DNA of 64,000 nt from an uncultured Pelagibacteraceae bacterium (lineage in GTDB: Bacteria > Pseudomonadota > Alphaproteobacteria > Pelagibacterales > Pelagibacteraceae): contig CACJUF010000001.1 of the NCBI GenBank assembly GCA_902596515.1, positions 124,001 to 188,000 on the forward strand. The letters run 5' to 3'. Shown piece after piece: positions 31,362 to 40,537 of the stretch. The notes under the pieces are model-generated. The model was given only the letters and a program-made list of their open reading frames with translations. It made no database searches and was not told the origin of the DNA. Made by a program: the position numbers and the translations under genes. How positions within the stretch are numbered: the first letter of the stretch is position 1; every line of letters starts with the position of its first letter.

Positions 31362-32402
31362 TTAATGATTTATCGAAGAAGAAAAATTCCAAGAACAATC
31401 AAAACTAGGTATGTAAACTCTGGATAAATTAGTGTTTCCAAAATGATGATTAAATACATTCAACCAATTTTCAACTTGAAGAGGTTTTTTATCTTGGCTG
31501 CCAACCTGAGCAGTAATAACTCCTTTAGGTTTAAGTATTTTCACTAAAGAGTCCATATTTTTAGCAGCAAGGTCTATACAAAACTGATCATCATTTAAAT
31601 CAACAAAAATATGATCGTAAGTATCTTCATTTACTGTCTTTATACTTTCGAACGCATCACCCCATACACATTTTACAGAATTCTTTTCTGTAGATTTTTT
31701 TCCTATATCACCAAGATGTTTATTACAAACTTCTACAACTTCTGGATCTAATTCGTACCAATCAATAAAATTAAACTTTTTTGATATACATTCTCTTGCA
31801 ACACCACCATCACCACCACCAATTATTGCTGCTCTTTCATTTTTTTTATTTAACTTCAGACCTGCTCCAACAAAAGTTGAACTATATAAATGTTCATCCG
31901 AGGCAGCAACTTGTATTTCACCATCAATAAATAAAGATTTTCCAAATTGTTCTAATTCTAAAATTTCAATGTGTTGACCAACTCTTGATTTAAAATCCTC
32001 TAGAACTTCGTTTACAACATATGATTTTTGTAATCCAGGTGAACTATAGATATCATGGTAAAGAGATCTGGTATCTCTATTAAATTCTTTTTTAACAATT
32101 CTTTTATGTTCAAATTCTTTTTTAACAATATCAATTGCTACTGATGGACTTATTTTTCCACAGGTAAAAAAATCAAAACTAATTATTCCTTTTTCTGGAA
32201 ATGTATGAAAGCTGATGTGACTTTCAGCTAATAAAGCTAGAATTGTAAAGCCCTGAGGTTCAAATTTATATTTAGAAATATTTAAAATAGTTACATTAGC
32301 TGCTTTAGCTATTTTATTTATAACTCTTTCATAAACTGAGGGATCATACTCTTTTGTGGTACCTATAATATCTAAAGTAATATGCTCCCCAACTTTAATC
32401 AT
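31362..32402 (-). CDS. Fused S-adenosylmethionine decarboxylase (SpeD) - spermidine synthase-like (SpeE) protein
   Basis: N-terminal LLAESHISFHTFPEKGIISFDFFTCG (pyruvoyl Ser motif), C-terminal FGKSLFIDGEIQVAASDEH...AAIIGGGDGGVARECI...YELDPEVVEVC in one uninterrupted frame. Confidence 0.92.
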   Translation of the reverse strand: MIKVGEHITLDIIGTTKEYDPSVYERVINKIAKAANVTILNISKYKFEPQGFTILALLAESHISFHTFPEKGIISFDFFTCGKISPSVAIDIVKKEFEHKRIVKKEFNRDTRSLYHDIYSSPGLQKSYVVNEVLEDFKSRVGQHIEILELEQFGKSLFIDGEIQVAASDEHLYSSTFVGAGLKLNKKNERAAIIGGGDGGVARECISKKFNFIDWYELDPEVVEVCNKHLGDIGKKSTEKNSVKCVWGDAFESIKTVNEDTYDHIFVDLNDDQFCIDLAAKNMDSLVKILKPKGVITAQVGSQDKKPLQVENWLNVFNHHFGNTNLSRVYIPSFDCSWNFSSSINH

Positions 32403-32403
32403 C

Positions 32404-33057
32404 TTACCCTTTTTTATAGTTTTTAGCCTTATCTAAAACTTTTTTCATTTCTTTAAATGAAAGTATCTTAGGTTGTCCTAATTTTAAAGCAATAGTATAT
32501 TGATGACAAATATTTTCTATCTCTTGTGCGAGTTCAAATGCATCCTCTAAATTTTTTCCAAAAGCAACCTGTCCGTGATTAGACATCAAACAAGCAGATC
32601 TATTTTCTAAAGCTCTGATTACATTTTTAGATAGCTGTTCAGTTCCAAAAGTCGCGTAATCAGCACATTTAATGTCATCTCCTCCTGCAAGAGCAATCAT
32701 GTAATGAAAAGGTGGAATGGGTTTTCCATGTGAAGATACAGCCGTTGCGTGTGGAGAATGAGCATGAACAATGGCATTTGCCTCTTTTTTATTTGTATAA
32801 ATATCTCGATGAAATCTCCATTCAGATGATGGTTTGTTAGTTTGGTCGTTTTTTTCATCCTCATTTAAACCCATAAAAACAATGTCTTCAGGTTTTAATG
32901 TTTCATATTTTTTTCCTGATGGGGTAATTAAGTATCCCTCTATATCATCCTCCGTTCCTCTTAATGATATATTGCCAGATCTAAGAGGTGAAAGGTTTGT
33001 AGAATTTAATTTTAATGAGTACTCAATAATTTGATTTCTTTGATCTAAATTCTTCAT
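32404..33057 (-). CDS. Class II aldolase/adducin-family protein, FucA-like (possible 5-methylthioribulose-1-P aldolase)
   Basis: SGNISLRG, LITPSGKKYETLKPEDIV, PSSEWRFHRDIY, AHSPHATAVSS, SNHGQVAFG; adjacent to mtnA/mtnP. Confidence 0.82.
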   Translation of the reverse strand: MKNLDQRNQIIEYSLKLNSTNLSPLRSGNISLRGTEDDIEGYLITPSGKKYETLKPEDIVFMGLNEDEKNDQTNKPSSEWRFHRDIYTNKKEANAIVHAHSPHATAVSSHGKPIPPFHYMIALAGGDDIKCADYATFGTEQLSKNVIRALENRSACLMSNHGQVAFGKNLEDAFELAQEIENICHQYTIALKLGQPKILSFKEMKKVLDKAKNYKKG

Positions 33058-34124
33058 TTAAATAATTCTTTAAGTCCTTTTTCCGATGCTTCACACACAC
33101 CTTTTTCAGTAATTAATCCCGAAATATATTTTGCAGGAGTTACATCAAAGGCTAAATTCATAGCTTTACTTTTTTTTGGATATATTTGAATCTTTTTAAT
33201 ATCTCCTTTTTCATCTAAACCTTCTATATGAGACAATTCATATGAATTTCTCTCTTCAATTGGAATATCTTTATGATCTTTTAAATTCCAATCAATTGTT
33301 GAACTTGGTAATGCAACATAAAAAGGAATCTTGTTATCATGAGCTGCTAGTGCTTTAAGATAAGTTCCAACTTTATTACAGACATCTCCATTAGCTAAAG
33401 TTCTATCTGTTCCAACAATACACATGTCAACATCACCTCTTTGCATTAGTATACCACCTGTGTTATCTGCAATGATTGTGTTCTTTATTCCTTCCTCATT
33501 TAATTCATAAGATGTAAGATTTGCACCTTGATTTCTTGGCCTAGTTTCATCTACCCACACATGAACAGGAATTCCTTTTTTGTGTGCATGATAAATTGGA
33601 GAAGTTGCTGTCCCCCAATTTATTGTTGCTAGCCAACCTGCATTACAATGAGTTAATATATTAACTGTGTCTTTTTTTTTATTATAAATTTCTTCAATAA
33701 TTTTAAGTCCATTTAATCCTATATTTTCACAAAATTTTACATCCTCTTCACATATTTCTTTGGCTTCATTCAAGGCTATTTCCAAGATTTTATCGCTATT
33801 AACACCTGATAATTTATTCATCATTCTATCAACAGCCCACTTTAAATTTATTGCTGTTGGTCTTGAACTAATTAAATCTTCTGCAGATTTCTTTAAAAAT
33901 GATTGGTCATTATTTTCAATAATAGCTAAAACTATTCCATAAGCTGCAGTAGCTCCTATTAGAGGTGCGCCTCTTACTTCCATTACTTTAATTGCATTTA
34001 TTGAGTCCCTAACTGTTTTAAGATCTTTTATTACGAATTGGTGTGGAAGTTTTGTTTGATCAATAATCTTTATAATATTATTTTCAAACCATATAGTTCT
34101 ATACTCTTTTCCTTCTATTCTCAT
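33054..34124 (-). CDS. mtnA: S-methyl-5-thioribose-1-phosphate isomerase
   Basis: MEVRGAPLIGATAAYG, THCNAGWLATINWGTATSPI, VWVDETRPRNQGANLTSYEL, IVGTDR. Confidence 0.95.
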   Translation of the reverse strand: MRIEGKEYRTIWFENNIIKIIDQTKLPHQFVIKDLKTVRDSINAIKVMEVRGAPLIGATAAYGIVLAIIENNDQSFLKKSAEDLISSRPTAINLKWAVDRMMNKLSGVNSDKILEIALNEAKEICEEDVKFCENIGLNGLKIIEEIYNKKKDTVNILTHCNAGWLATINWGTATSPIYHAHKKGIPVHVWVDETRPRNQGANLTSYELNEEGIKNTIIADNTGGILMQRGDVDMCIVGTDRTLANGDVCNKVGTYLKALAAHDNKIPFYVALPSSTIDWNLKDHKDIPIEERNSYELSHIEGLDEKGDIKKIQIYPKKSKAMNLAFDVTPAKYISGLITEKGVCEASEKGLKELFK

Positions 34125-34993
34125 TTATTTAAAACTCTGCCTGCAACAGTATTTAATTTTTCTATAGTTTTTTTTGTTCTTCTTTCCGGAGCAGTAATTA
34201 TAGCTACATCCAAACAATTATTAGTTGGATCATTAGGATCAATGTGATCTTCAAAATTTTCAATTAAATTTTTAATCATATTTTTTGCTTTAGCAGCATT
34301 GCCTAACAAAACTTTCACAACTTGTTGAACATCAACATTTTCATGATCTGGATGCCAACAATCATAATCAGTGACCATCGAGACAGAAGCATATCTTATC
34401 TCTGCTTCTCTAGCTAATTTTGCCTCTGGCATATTAGTCATTCCGATTACATCTGCTTTCCAAGATCTATATAAATTTGACTCTGCTAATGTTGAAAATT
34501 GAGGTCCCTCCATTACAACGTATGTCCCATTCCTTTGATATTCAATTTTCTCTTTTTTTATTGCCTCCTCACATGCATTCATCAAACCATTAGATGTAGG
34601 ATGAGCCATAGAAACGTGAGCAACAATTTCATCTTCAAAAAATGTTTTTTCTCTTGTAAATGTTCGATCAATAAATTGGTCAACAATTACAAATTTTCCT
34701 GGAGGTAAGTCCTCTTTTAAAGATCCAACTGCTGATACTGACACAATGTCAGTTACACCTAGTTGTTTAAGAGCATCAATATTTGCTCTAAAATTTATTT
34801 TTGAAGGAGAGATAAAATGACCTCTCCCATGTCGAGGTAAGAAATAAACTTCTTTATTATTGTAATTAGTTTTTAAAATTTTGTCTGAGGGGTTTCCCCA
34901 AGGAGTGTCTAAATCTAATAATTCCCTATTTTTAAACTCTTCAACATCATAAAGACCACTGCCACCAATAATTGCTAATTTACTTATTGTCAT
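34121..34993 (-). CDS. mtnP: S-methyl-5'-thioadenosine phosphorylase
   Basis: AIIGGSGLYDVE, PRHGRGHFISPSKINFRANI, EGPQFSTLAES, DVIGMTNMPEAKLAREAEI. Confidence 0.95.
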   Translation of the reverse strand: MTISKLAIIGGSGLYDVEEFKNRELLDLDTPWGNPSDKILKTNYNNKEVYFLPRHGRGHFISPSKINFRANIDALKQLGVTDIVSVSAVGSLKEDLPPGKFVIVDQFIDRTFTREKTFFEDEIVAHVSMAHPTSNGLMNACEEAIKKEKIEYQRNGTYVVMEGPQFSTLAESNLYRSWKADVIGMTNMPEAKLAREAEIRYASVSMVTDYDCWHPDHENVDVQQVVKVLLGNAAKAKNMIKNLIENFEDHIDPNDPTNNCLDVAIITAPERRTKKTIEKLNTVAGRVLNK

Positions 34994-35034
34994 GTTATAA
35001 AATAAATCTATTTATACTTTTATAAATTACTCTT

Positions 35035-35562
35035 ATGAATTTAAAAGACTTTATTAGATCTATCCCAGATTATCCAAAAAAGGGTATTTTATTCAGAGAT
35101 ATCACAACTCTGATTAAAAATGAAAAAGCTTTTTCAGAAACAATTGATCAAATTATAGAAAAATCAAAAAAAACAAAATTTAATAAAATAGCTGCAATTG
35201 AGTCCAGAGGATTTGTTTTCGCCTCAGCAGTTTCTTATATTTTAAAAAAACCATTTATAATGTTTAGAAAGAAAAACAAGTTACCGTCGGATGTGCACTC
35301 TGTCGACTTTGAACTAGAATACGGAAAAGCTACTATAGAAGTTCACAAAGATTCGATTGATGAGGGAGATAGTATTTTGATTATTGACGATCTAATTGCC
35401 ACTGGTGGTACAGCTGATGCTGCAGCTAAACTTGTTGAGATTTCAAACGGAAAAGTTGCCGGATTTATATTTGTTATTAATCTTTTTGATCTTCATGGTT
35501 CAGATAGTTTAATAAAAAAAGGATACAGAGTAGAAAACTTAATTGAATTCCCTGGTCATTAG
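35035..35562 (+). CDS. apt: Adenine phosphoribosyltransferase
   Basis: IRSIPDYPKKGILFRDITTLI, AIESRGFVFA, ILIIDDLIATGGTADAA. Confidence 0.95.
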   Translation: MNLKDFIRSIPDYPKKGILFRDITTLIKNEKAFSETIDQIIEKSKKTKFNKIAAIESRGFVFASAVSYILKKPFIMFRKKNKLPSDVHSVDFELEYGKATIEVHKDSIDEGDSILIIDDLIATGGTADAAAKLVEISNGKVAGFIFVINLFDLHGSDSLIKKGYRVENLIEFPGH

Positions 35563-35566
35563 ATTT

Positions 35567-36490
35567 TTAAAGTTTAGGCCTATAATAAGAATTTTTTCCC
35601 CTCATAGAACTTAGAAGTCCTAATATTCTCATCTCATAAATTTTTCTTTTGAAAGTATTTAAAGTGATTAAATAATAAAAAAATTTTATTTTTGCTGAGA
35701 CAAAGTTTTTAAATACTTTCAGCAAAGCAATCAAATAACCATAATGTTTCTTGTTAAAATAGAATTTTGACCACATCCAATGCCAATTTCTTAAATATTC
35801 AATTTCATTTTTATACTTTGGATCTACTGCTTTTCCTCCTTGATGATGAATTTTTGATTTTGGAAATATGTAAATATTTTCTTCAATCTCTATTATTCGC
35901 TTACATAAATCCTCATTTTCAAGATATAAAAAAAAATTCTCATCAAAAAAATTAAAGTCATTTATTTTTTTCAATTTTTTTAAATTTAAAAGCATTGCAT
36001 ATCCATCAACACTTTTGACTTGAAATGGCTTTACTGGATCAAAATTATGACCTTTCTCTAAAATATAATTTGGATATTTATCTTTGCTCGAAATGGGAGC
36101 AATAACTGCAAAATTTTCAATTTCTTTGGATGCTTTTATTATTTCATCCAAACAATTATTTTCTAAAGTGACGTCTGGATTTAATATTAATGCAAAATCT
36201 TTATTCACATTCTTTATACCTAAATTATTTCCTGCACCCATACCTAAATTTTCTTTTGACAGAATGCATTTGACATTTTTATATTCTAATTCAATTTTTT
36301 TTTTGAATTCAAAATTATTAGAATTGTCAATAACAACTATTTCAATTTCACTACCTATAGAATCAATACAGTTTTTTATAACATGATCACTTCTATAACT
36401 TACGATAATCACTGAAAGATTTTGCCTAGTTATTGACATAATATATATATACTCAACTATACTAAAATTTGTTTTTAATGTAAAAATCAA
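35567..36490 (-). CDS. Glycosyltransferase family 2
   Basis: VIIVSYRSDHVIKNCIDSI, GAGNNLGIKNVNKDFALILNPDVTL, FLYLENEDLC; native start likely MSITRQN, downstream of the ORF start. Confidence 0.88.
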   Translation of the reverse strand: MIFTLKTNFSIVEYIYIMSITRQNLSVIIVSYRSDHVIKNCIDSIGSEIEIVVIDNSNNFEFKKKIELEYKNVKCILSKENLGMGAGNNLGIKNVNKDFALILNPDVTLENNCLDEIIKASKEIENFAVIAPISSKDKYPNYILEKGHNFDPVKPFQVKSVDGYAMLLNLKKLKKINDFNFFDENFFLYLENEDLCKRIIEIEENIYIFPKSKIHHQGGKAVDPKYKNEIEYLRNWHWMWSKFYFNKKHYGYLIALLKVFKNFVSAKIKFFYYLITLNTFKRKIYEMRILGLLSSMRGKNSYYRPKL

Positions 36491-36492
36491 AA

Positions 36493-37506
36493 ATGAAAAA
36501 AATCATAGTTACTGGGGGTTTAGGATTTATAGGAAGTAATCTAATAGAATTATTATTAAAAAAAAATTTTTATGTTTTAAACATAGACAAAGGAACTTAC
36601 TCGTCAAATCTTTATAATACAAATGAATTCAAAAATTCTAAAAGATATAAATTAATAAAGCTTGATATTGGAAACAAAAGAATTAAAAAAATTTTTTTAA
36701 AATATAACCCTCTGGGTATTTTTAATTTGGCTGCAGAGACTCATGTTGACAGATCTATTGATAATCCAGAAAGTTTTATCTATAGTAATATAGTTGGAGT
36801 TTACAACTTATTAGAATGTTTTAAGTATTTTTCAAAAAACAATAAATCAAAATTCATTCATATTTCGACTGATGAGGTTTATGGTGATGTTATAAAAGGA
36901 AGAACAAGTGAAAAATATCCCTACCAACCAAGCTCTCCGTACGCTGCAAGTAAAGCTTCTTCAGACCATTTGGTAAATTCATACATTAAAACTTACAAAT
37001 TAAGAGCGATAGTAACTAATTGTTCAAACAATTATGGTCCAAAGCAACATCCAGAGAAATTAATACCAAAATTAATTTATAATATTATGAATAACAAACC
37101 CCTGCCAATTTATGGTAAGGGAACTAATTCTAGAGAGTGGATATATGTAAAAGATCACTGTGATGCATTAATCAGGGTTTTTCAGAAAGGAAAAGTGGGT
37201 GAATGTTATAATATTGGATCTAATAAAAATTTAAATAATCTATTAGTAACAAAGGAACTTTTAAAAAGTTCAAAAAAATTAATCCAACTAGGAAAAAAAG
37301 TAAAAATCAACTTTGTTAAAGATCGCCCGGGTCATGATATAAGATATGCTTTAAATAGTAATAAAATCAAAAATATGCTTGGATGGTATCCTAAAACAAG
37401 TTTCAAAAAAGGAATTAAATTGACACTTGAATGGTATTTTAAAAACAAATCATATTATAAATCGCTTTCAAAAAAGGATATTATTAAAAGATTAGGAAAA
37501 GGATGA
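36493..37506 (+). CDS. rfbB: dTDP-glucose 4,6-dehydratase
   Basis: GGLGFIGSNLIE, AETHVDRSIDNP, STDEVYGD, YAASKASSDHLVNSY, NCSNNYGPKQHPEKLIP. Confidence 0.95.
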   Translation: MKKIIVTGGLGFIGSNLIELLLKKNFYVLNIDKGTYSSNLYNTNEFKNSKRYKLIKLDIGNKRIKKIFLKYNPLGIFNLAAETHVDRSIDNPESFIYSNIVGVYNLLECFKYFSKNNKSKFIHISTDEVYGDVIKGRTSEKYPYQPSSPYAASKASSDHLVNSYIKTYKLRAIVTNCSNNYGPKQHPEKLIPKLIYNIMNNKPLPIYGKGTNSREWIYVKDHCDALIRVFQKGKVGECYNIGSNKNLNNLLVTKELLKSSKKLIQLGKKVKINFVKDRPGHDIRYALNSNKIKNMLGWYPKTSFKKGIKLTLEWYFKNKSYYKSLSKKDIIKRLGKG

Positions 37507-38384
37507 TCAAAAAAGGGATTATATTAGCAGGTGGAAAAGGGACTAGAATGAGCCCTGTCACAAAAGCAGTCAACAAACAATTATTACCAATTTACGACAA
37601 ACCTTTAATTTTTTATCCCTTGTCTATTTTAATGTTAGCAAAAATTAAGAACATTTTAATAGTTGTAAACAAAGGCCAGTTACAACAATATAAAAAAATT
37701 ATACCAGATGGTAAAAGCCTTGGGATAAAAATTACATATCAAGAACAAGATAAACCCAAAGGATTGCCAGATGCTTTTTTATTAGGTGAAAAATTCATTG
37801 GTAGAGATAATGTTGCAATGATATTAGGTGATAATTTTTTTTATGGTCAAAACCTAACAGGTAAACTTCTTAATAGCACAAAACTTAAAAAGGGTGCAAA
37901 AGTTGTACTTCATAAAGTTCAAAAACCAGAAGCATTTGGTGTTGCTAAAATAAATAATAAAAACAAAATCATCATGATTAAGGAAAAACCCAAAAAATTC
38001 ATATCTGACCTTGCTATAACTGGATTATATTTTTTTGATAACAATGTGGTGAAATTTGCAAAAAAATTGAAACCCTCAAAAAGAGGTGAATTAGAAATAG
38101 TTGATTTACTTAATCTTTATAGAAAAAAAAATCAACTTTCTGCAGATTTAATTGGTAGAGGTGGCGCTTGGCTAGACACAGGATCTATAGAAGATTTCTA
38201 CAAAACTTCGGCATTTGTATCAGCTATCGAAAATAGACAAGGTTTTAAAATAGCGTGTATAGAGGAAATTGCATATTTAAATAAGTGGATTACTAAAAGA
38301 GAAATAAATTCTGCAATTAAATTTTATGGTAATTGTGAATATTCAAATTATCTCAAAAAAATTATTTTGTGGAATCAAAACTAA
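37503..38384 (+). CDS. rfbA: Glucose-1-phosphate thymidylyltransferase
   Basis: KGIILAGGKGTRMSPVTKAVNKQLLPIYDKPLIFYPLS, ILGDNFFYG, WLDTGS. Confidence 0.95.
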   Translation: MIKKGIILAGGKGTRMSPVTKAVNKQLLPIYDKPLIFYPLSILMLAKIKNILIVVNKGQLQQYKKIIPDGKSLGIKITYQEQDKPKGLPDAFLLGEKFIGRDNVAMILGDNFFYGQNLTGKLLNSTKLKKGAKVVLHKVQKPEAFGVAKINNKNKIIMIKEKPKKFISDLAITGLYFFDNNVVKFAKKLKPSKRGELEIVDLLNLYRKKNQLSADLIGRGGAWLDTGSIEDFYKTSAFVSAIENRQGFKIACIEEIAYLNKWITKREINSAIKFYGNCEYSNYLKKIILWNQN

Positions 38385-39754
38385 ATACATTTATTTTTAT
38401 TCTTATAATTTCCTTAGGATTTTTTCTTAGATTTTATAATTTGAATTTTGAAAATTTCTGGATAGATGAAACCATTACTTTTTGGATTGGAAATCCAGAA
38501 TTTTCAATTAGTCAATCTTTTCAATATCACAAGTCAATTGAACAAGTACCTTTTTTTTTCAATTTTTTAATAAAAATTTATTTTAAAATACTTGGATATA
38601 ATTTTGAAATTAGCAGATATCTCCCAGCATTACTTTCATCTTTATCAATAATTTCAGTCTCATATATTAATAAAGAAATCTCGAATGATAAATCATATAT
38701 TTTTACATCTTTTTTAATTGCTATTAATATCTATTTAATTTCATATGCTCAAGAATTGAGATTGTATTCAACTTTATTCTTTTTAATCTCGCTTACAATT
38801 TATTTTTCTTTTAAGTTTGAAAATAAGGACAAATTAATTTTTTTTTACCTTTATAATATATTTTTATTGTTAACATCTTTAATACATCCATTTGGATTAA
38901 TAATTTATTTTGCAATGATTATTTCTGAATTAAAATTTTTTCAAAAAAATGACAAATTTATTCTTAAAAAAATTATTGCTTACACTTTTTCAGCTCTATT
39001 TATACTAATATACTATTTTATCCAATTGAATGAAAGTTACCTGACTCCTATTTGGATAGAAACAATAGACATTAAATTTTTTACAAATCTTTTTTTTTCT
39101 AACTTCTTTGGATCAAGAATTATGGGATTAATATACCTTATAACATTTATAACTTTAACAGTGAAATTTTTTAGATCATTTAACAAAAATAAAAAATTAT
39201 TTTTTTTGTTATCAATATTTGTATTGTCTTATTTACTTCCTCTTATTTATGGCGTTTTATTTAAACCAATCTTAGTTCCAAGATATATTATTTTTATTAT
39301 AATACCAACAATAGTTATTATCTCACATTTCATTTTTAAACTTAATAGGTTAAAAAGAAATCTTGTCTTAACCTTTTTAATATTAATAACATTTTTAAAC
39401 CTAACTACTGAACAAACTTTTAAGCAATTTTATAAAGAAAGAGTTTCATATAAACATGATTTTGAAGGAGCATTGAAAAAAATATCTACATCTGAAATCA
39501 ATAATTATTCTATAAGTATTGACATTGAACAAAAAAAATTATCTAAAGCATGGGAAGCATCTATAAGAAATTACATTAAATTTATTATAAATGAAAATAA
39601 TCTTAATCTTTCACGTGTTGTATATTCAAATGAATTGAAAAATTCATGGGTTATATGCATTCATGATTTAAACCAAAATAAATGCGATAAAATATTTAAA
39701 AATAGATTAAAAACTGTAAAACTAAATAGAATTGACCTAATTAGAATTCCATAA
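38369..39754 (+). CDS. Glycosyltransferase family 39-like membrane protein
   Basis: Multi-TM, FENFWIDETITFWIG N-terminal acidic motif of PMT/ArnT-like enzymes. Confidence 0.75.
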   Translation: MESKLNTFIFILIISLGFFLRFYNLNFENFWIDETITFWIGNPEFSISQSFQYHKSIEQVPFFFNFLIKIYFKILGYNFEISRYLPALLSSLSIISVSYINKEISNDKSYIFTSFLIAINIYLISYAQELRLYSTLFFLISLTIYFSFKFENKDKLIFFYLYNIFLLLTSLIHPFGLIIYFAMIISELKFFQKNDKFILKKIIAYTFSALFILIYYFIQLNESYLTPIWIETIDIKFFTNLFFSNFFGSRIMGLIYLITFITLTVKFFRSFNKNKKLFFLLSIFVLSYLLPLIYGVLFKPILVPRYIIFIIIPTIVIISHFIFKLNRLKRNLVLTFLILITFLNLTTEQTFKQFYKERVSYKHDFEGALKKISTSEINNYSISIDIEQKKLSKAWEASIRNYIKFIINENNLNLSRVVYSNELKNSWVICIHDLNQNKCDKIFKNRLKTVKLNRIDLIRIP

Positions 39755-39773
39755 AAAACAGCAATTTATTATA

Positions 39774-39850
39774 TGGTAGCGGGAAGTGGGATCGAACCAC
39801 TGACCTCGGGCTTATGAGTCCCGCGCTCTAACCAACTGAGCTACCCCGCC
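39774..39850 (-). tRNA. tRNA-Met (CAT), elongator-like (tRNA-Ile2 not excluded)
   Basis: Minus strand ggcggggtagctcagttggttagagcgcgggactcataagtcccgaggtcagtggttcgatcccacttcccgctacca folds as a cloverleaf; anticodon CAT at 39816-39814; CCA encoded. Confidence 0.93.
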
Positions 39851-39941
39851 TTTTAACTTTGTTGATTTATAATATTTATTCAATTTGATTCAATAATTAT
39901 TAATTATAAAATTTAGATGAATTTAAAGTAATTATGTGATT

Positions 39942-40151
39942 TTAGCTAAAAACTATTAGCCCAAATAAGATTAAACCTGTAGAGGCTGCGGCAGAGAAAT
40001 AAAATTTATTTTTGATTTCTTGTTTTTTATCTGATTTTACCCTGTTTAAAAGAACATTTATGTCAGTTTTTCTGGAAGTAGTTTCTTGACTATTAGAAAT
40101 TGTATATTTCGAAGTAAGCTTTTGCTTTAGAGAGTTTGTTAAATTTTTCAT
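39942..40151 (-). CDS. Small C-terminally membrane-anchored hypothetical protein
   Basis: ORF with C-terminal TM; shares TDINVL...K..F.FS with neighbour; start taken at MKNLTNS. Confidence 0.55.
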   Translation of the reverse strand: MKNLTNSLKQKLTSKYTISNSQETTSRKTDINVLLNRVKSDKKQEIKNKFYFSAAASTGLILFGLIVFS

Positions 40152-40193
40152 TTGGCGTAATAAAACATCCTTTGGAATTATAAGCAAATGAAA

Positions 40194-40424
40194 TTAAAAA
40201 GAGAGAAATATTCCAATTGAGCCAAGCAGAAGAACACAGAATGAAAAAATAAAAATATTTTTCCTGAATTCTTTCCCTTGCTCAGCTTCTAATTTAGATT
40301 TTAAAACATTAATGTCGACTCTACCTGAACTAATTTTGTTAGTATTTAAAGGCTTTTCAGTTACTTTAATATCATTTGGGGTCTCGATATTGTTAGCATT
40401 CTCTGTAAAGCCTTTAGATGTCAT
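40194..40424 (-). CDS. Small C-terminally membrane-anchored hypothetical protein, paralog of the neighbour
   Basis: VDINVLKSKLEAEQGKEFRKNIFIFSFCVLLLGSIGIFLSF aligns with TDINVLLNRVKSDKKQEIKNKFYFSAAASTGLILFGLIVFS. Confidence 0.6.
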   Translation of the reverse strand: MTSKGFTENANNIETPNDIKVTEKPLNTNKISSGRVDINVLKSKLEAEQGKEFRKNIFIFSFCVLLLGSIGIFLSF

Positions 40425-40472
40425 AAATCTATTAAACCATAATATTTAAAAAAAACAATTTTCTTGAAAGTT

Positions 40473-40515
40473 CAAACTGGGTCAATAATTAATTGACACA
40501 TGTCCAATTTGGGTC
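40473..40515. promoter_or_regulatory. Putative operator upstream of the double-HTH gene
   Basis: Perfect inverted repeat gtcaat-aatta-attgac (40481-40497) plus near-identical direct repeats caaactgggtc (40473-40483) and caatttgggtc (40505-40515) 32 bp apart. Confidence 0.45.
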
Positions 40516-40537
40516 TTAACTGCCCTTTTAATAATTT

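Noticed and set aside
36084-36386. 100-aa plus-strand ORF antisense to the GT2 gene
   Set aside because: Reverse complement of a clear glycosyltransferase; no independent support
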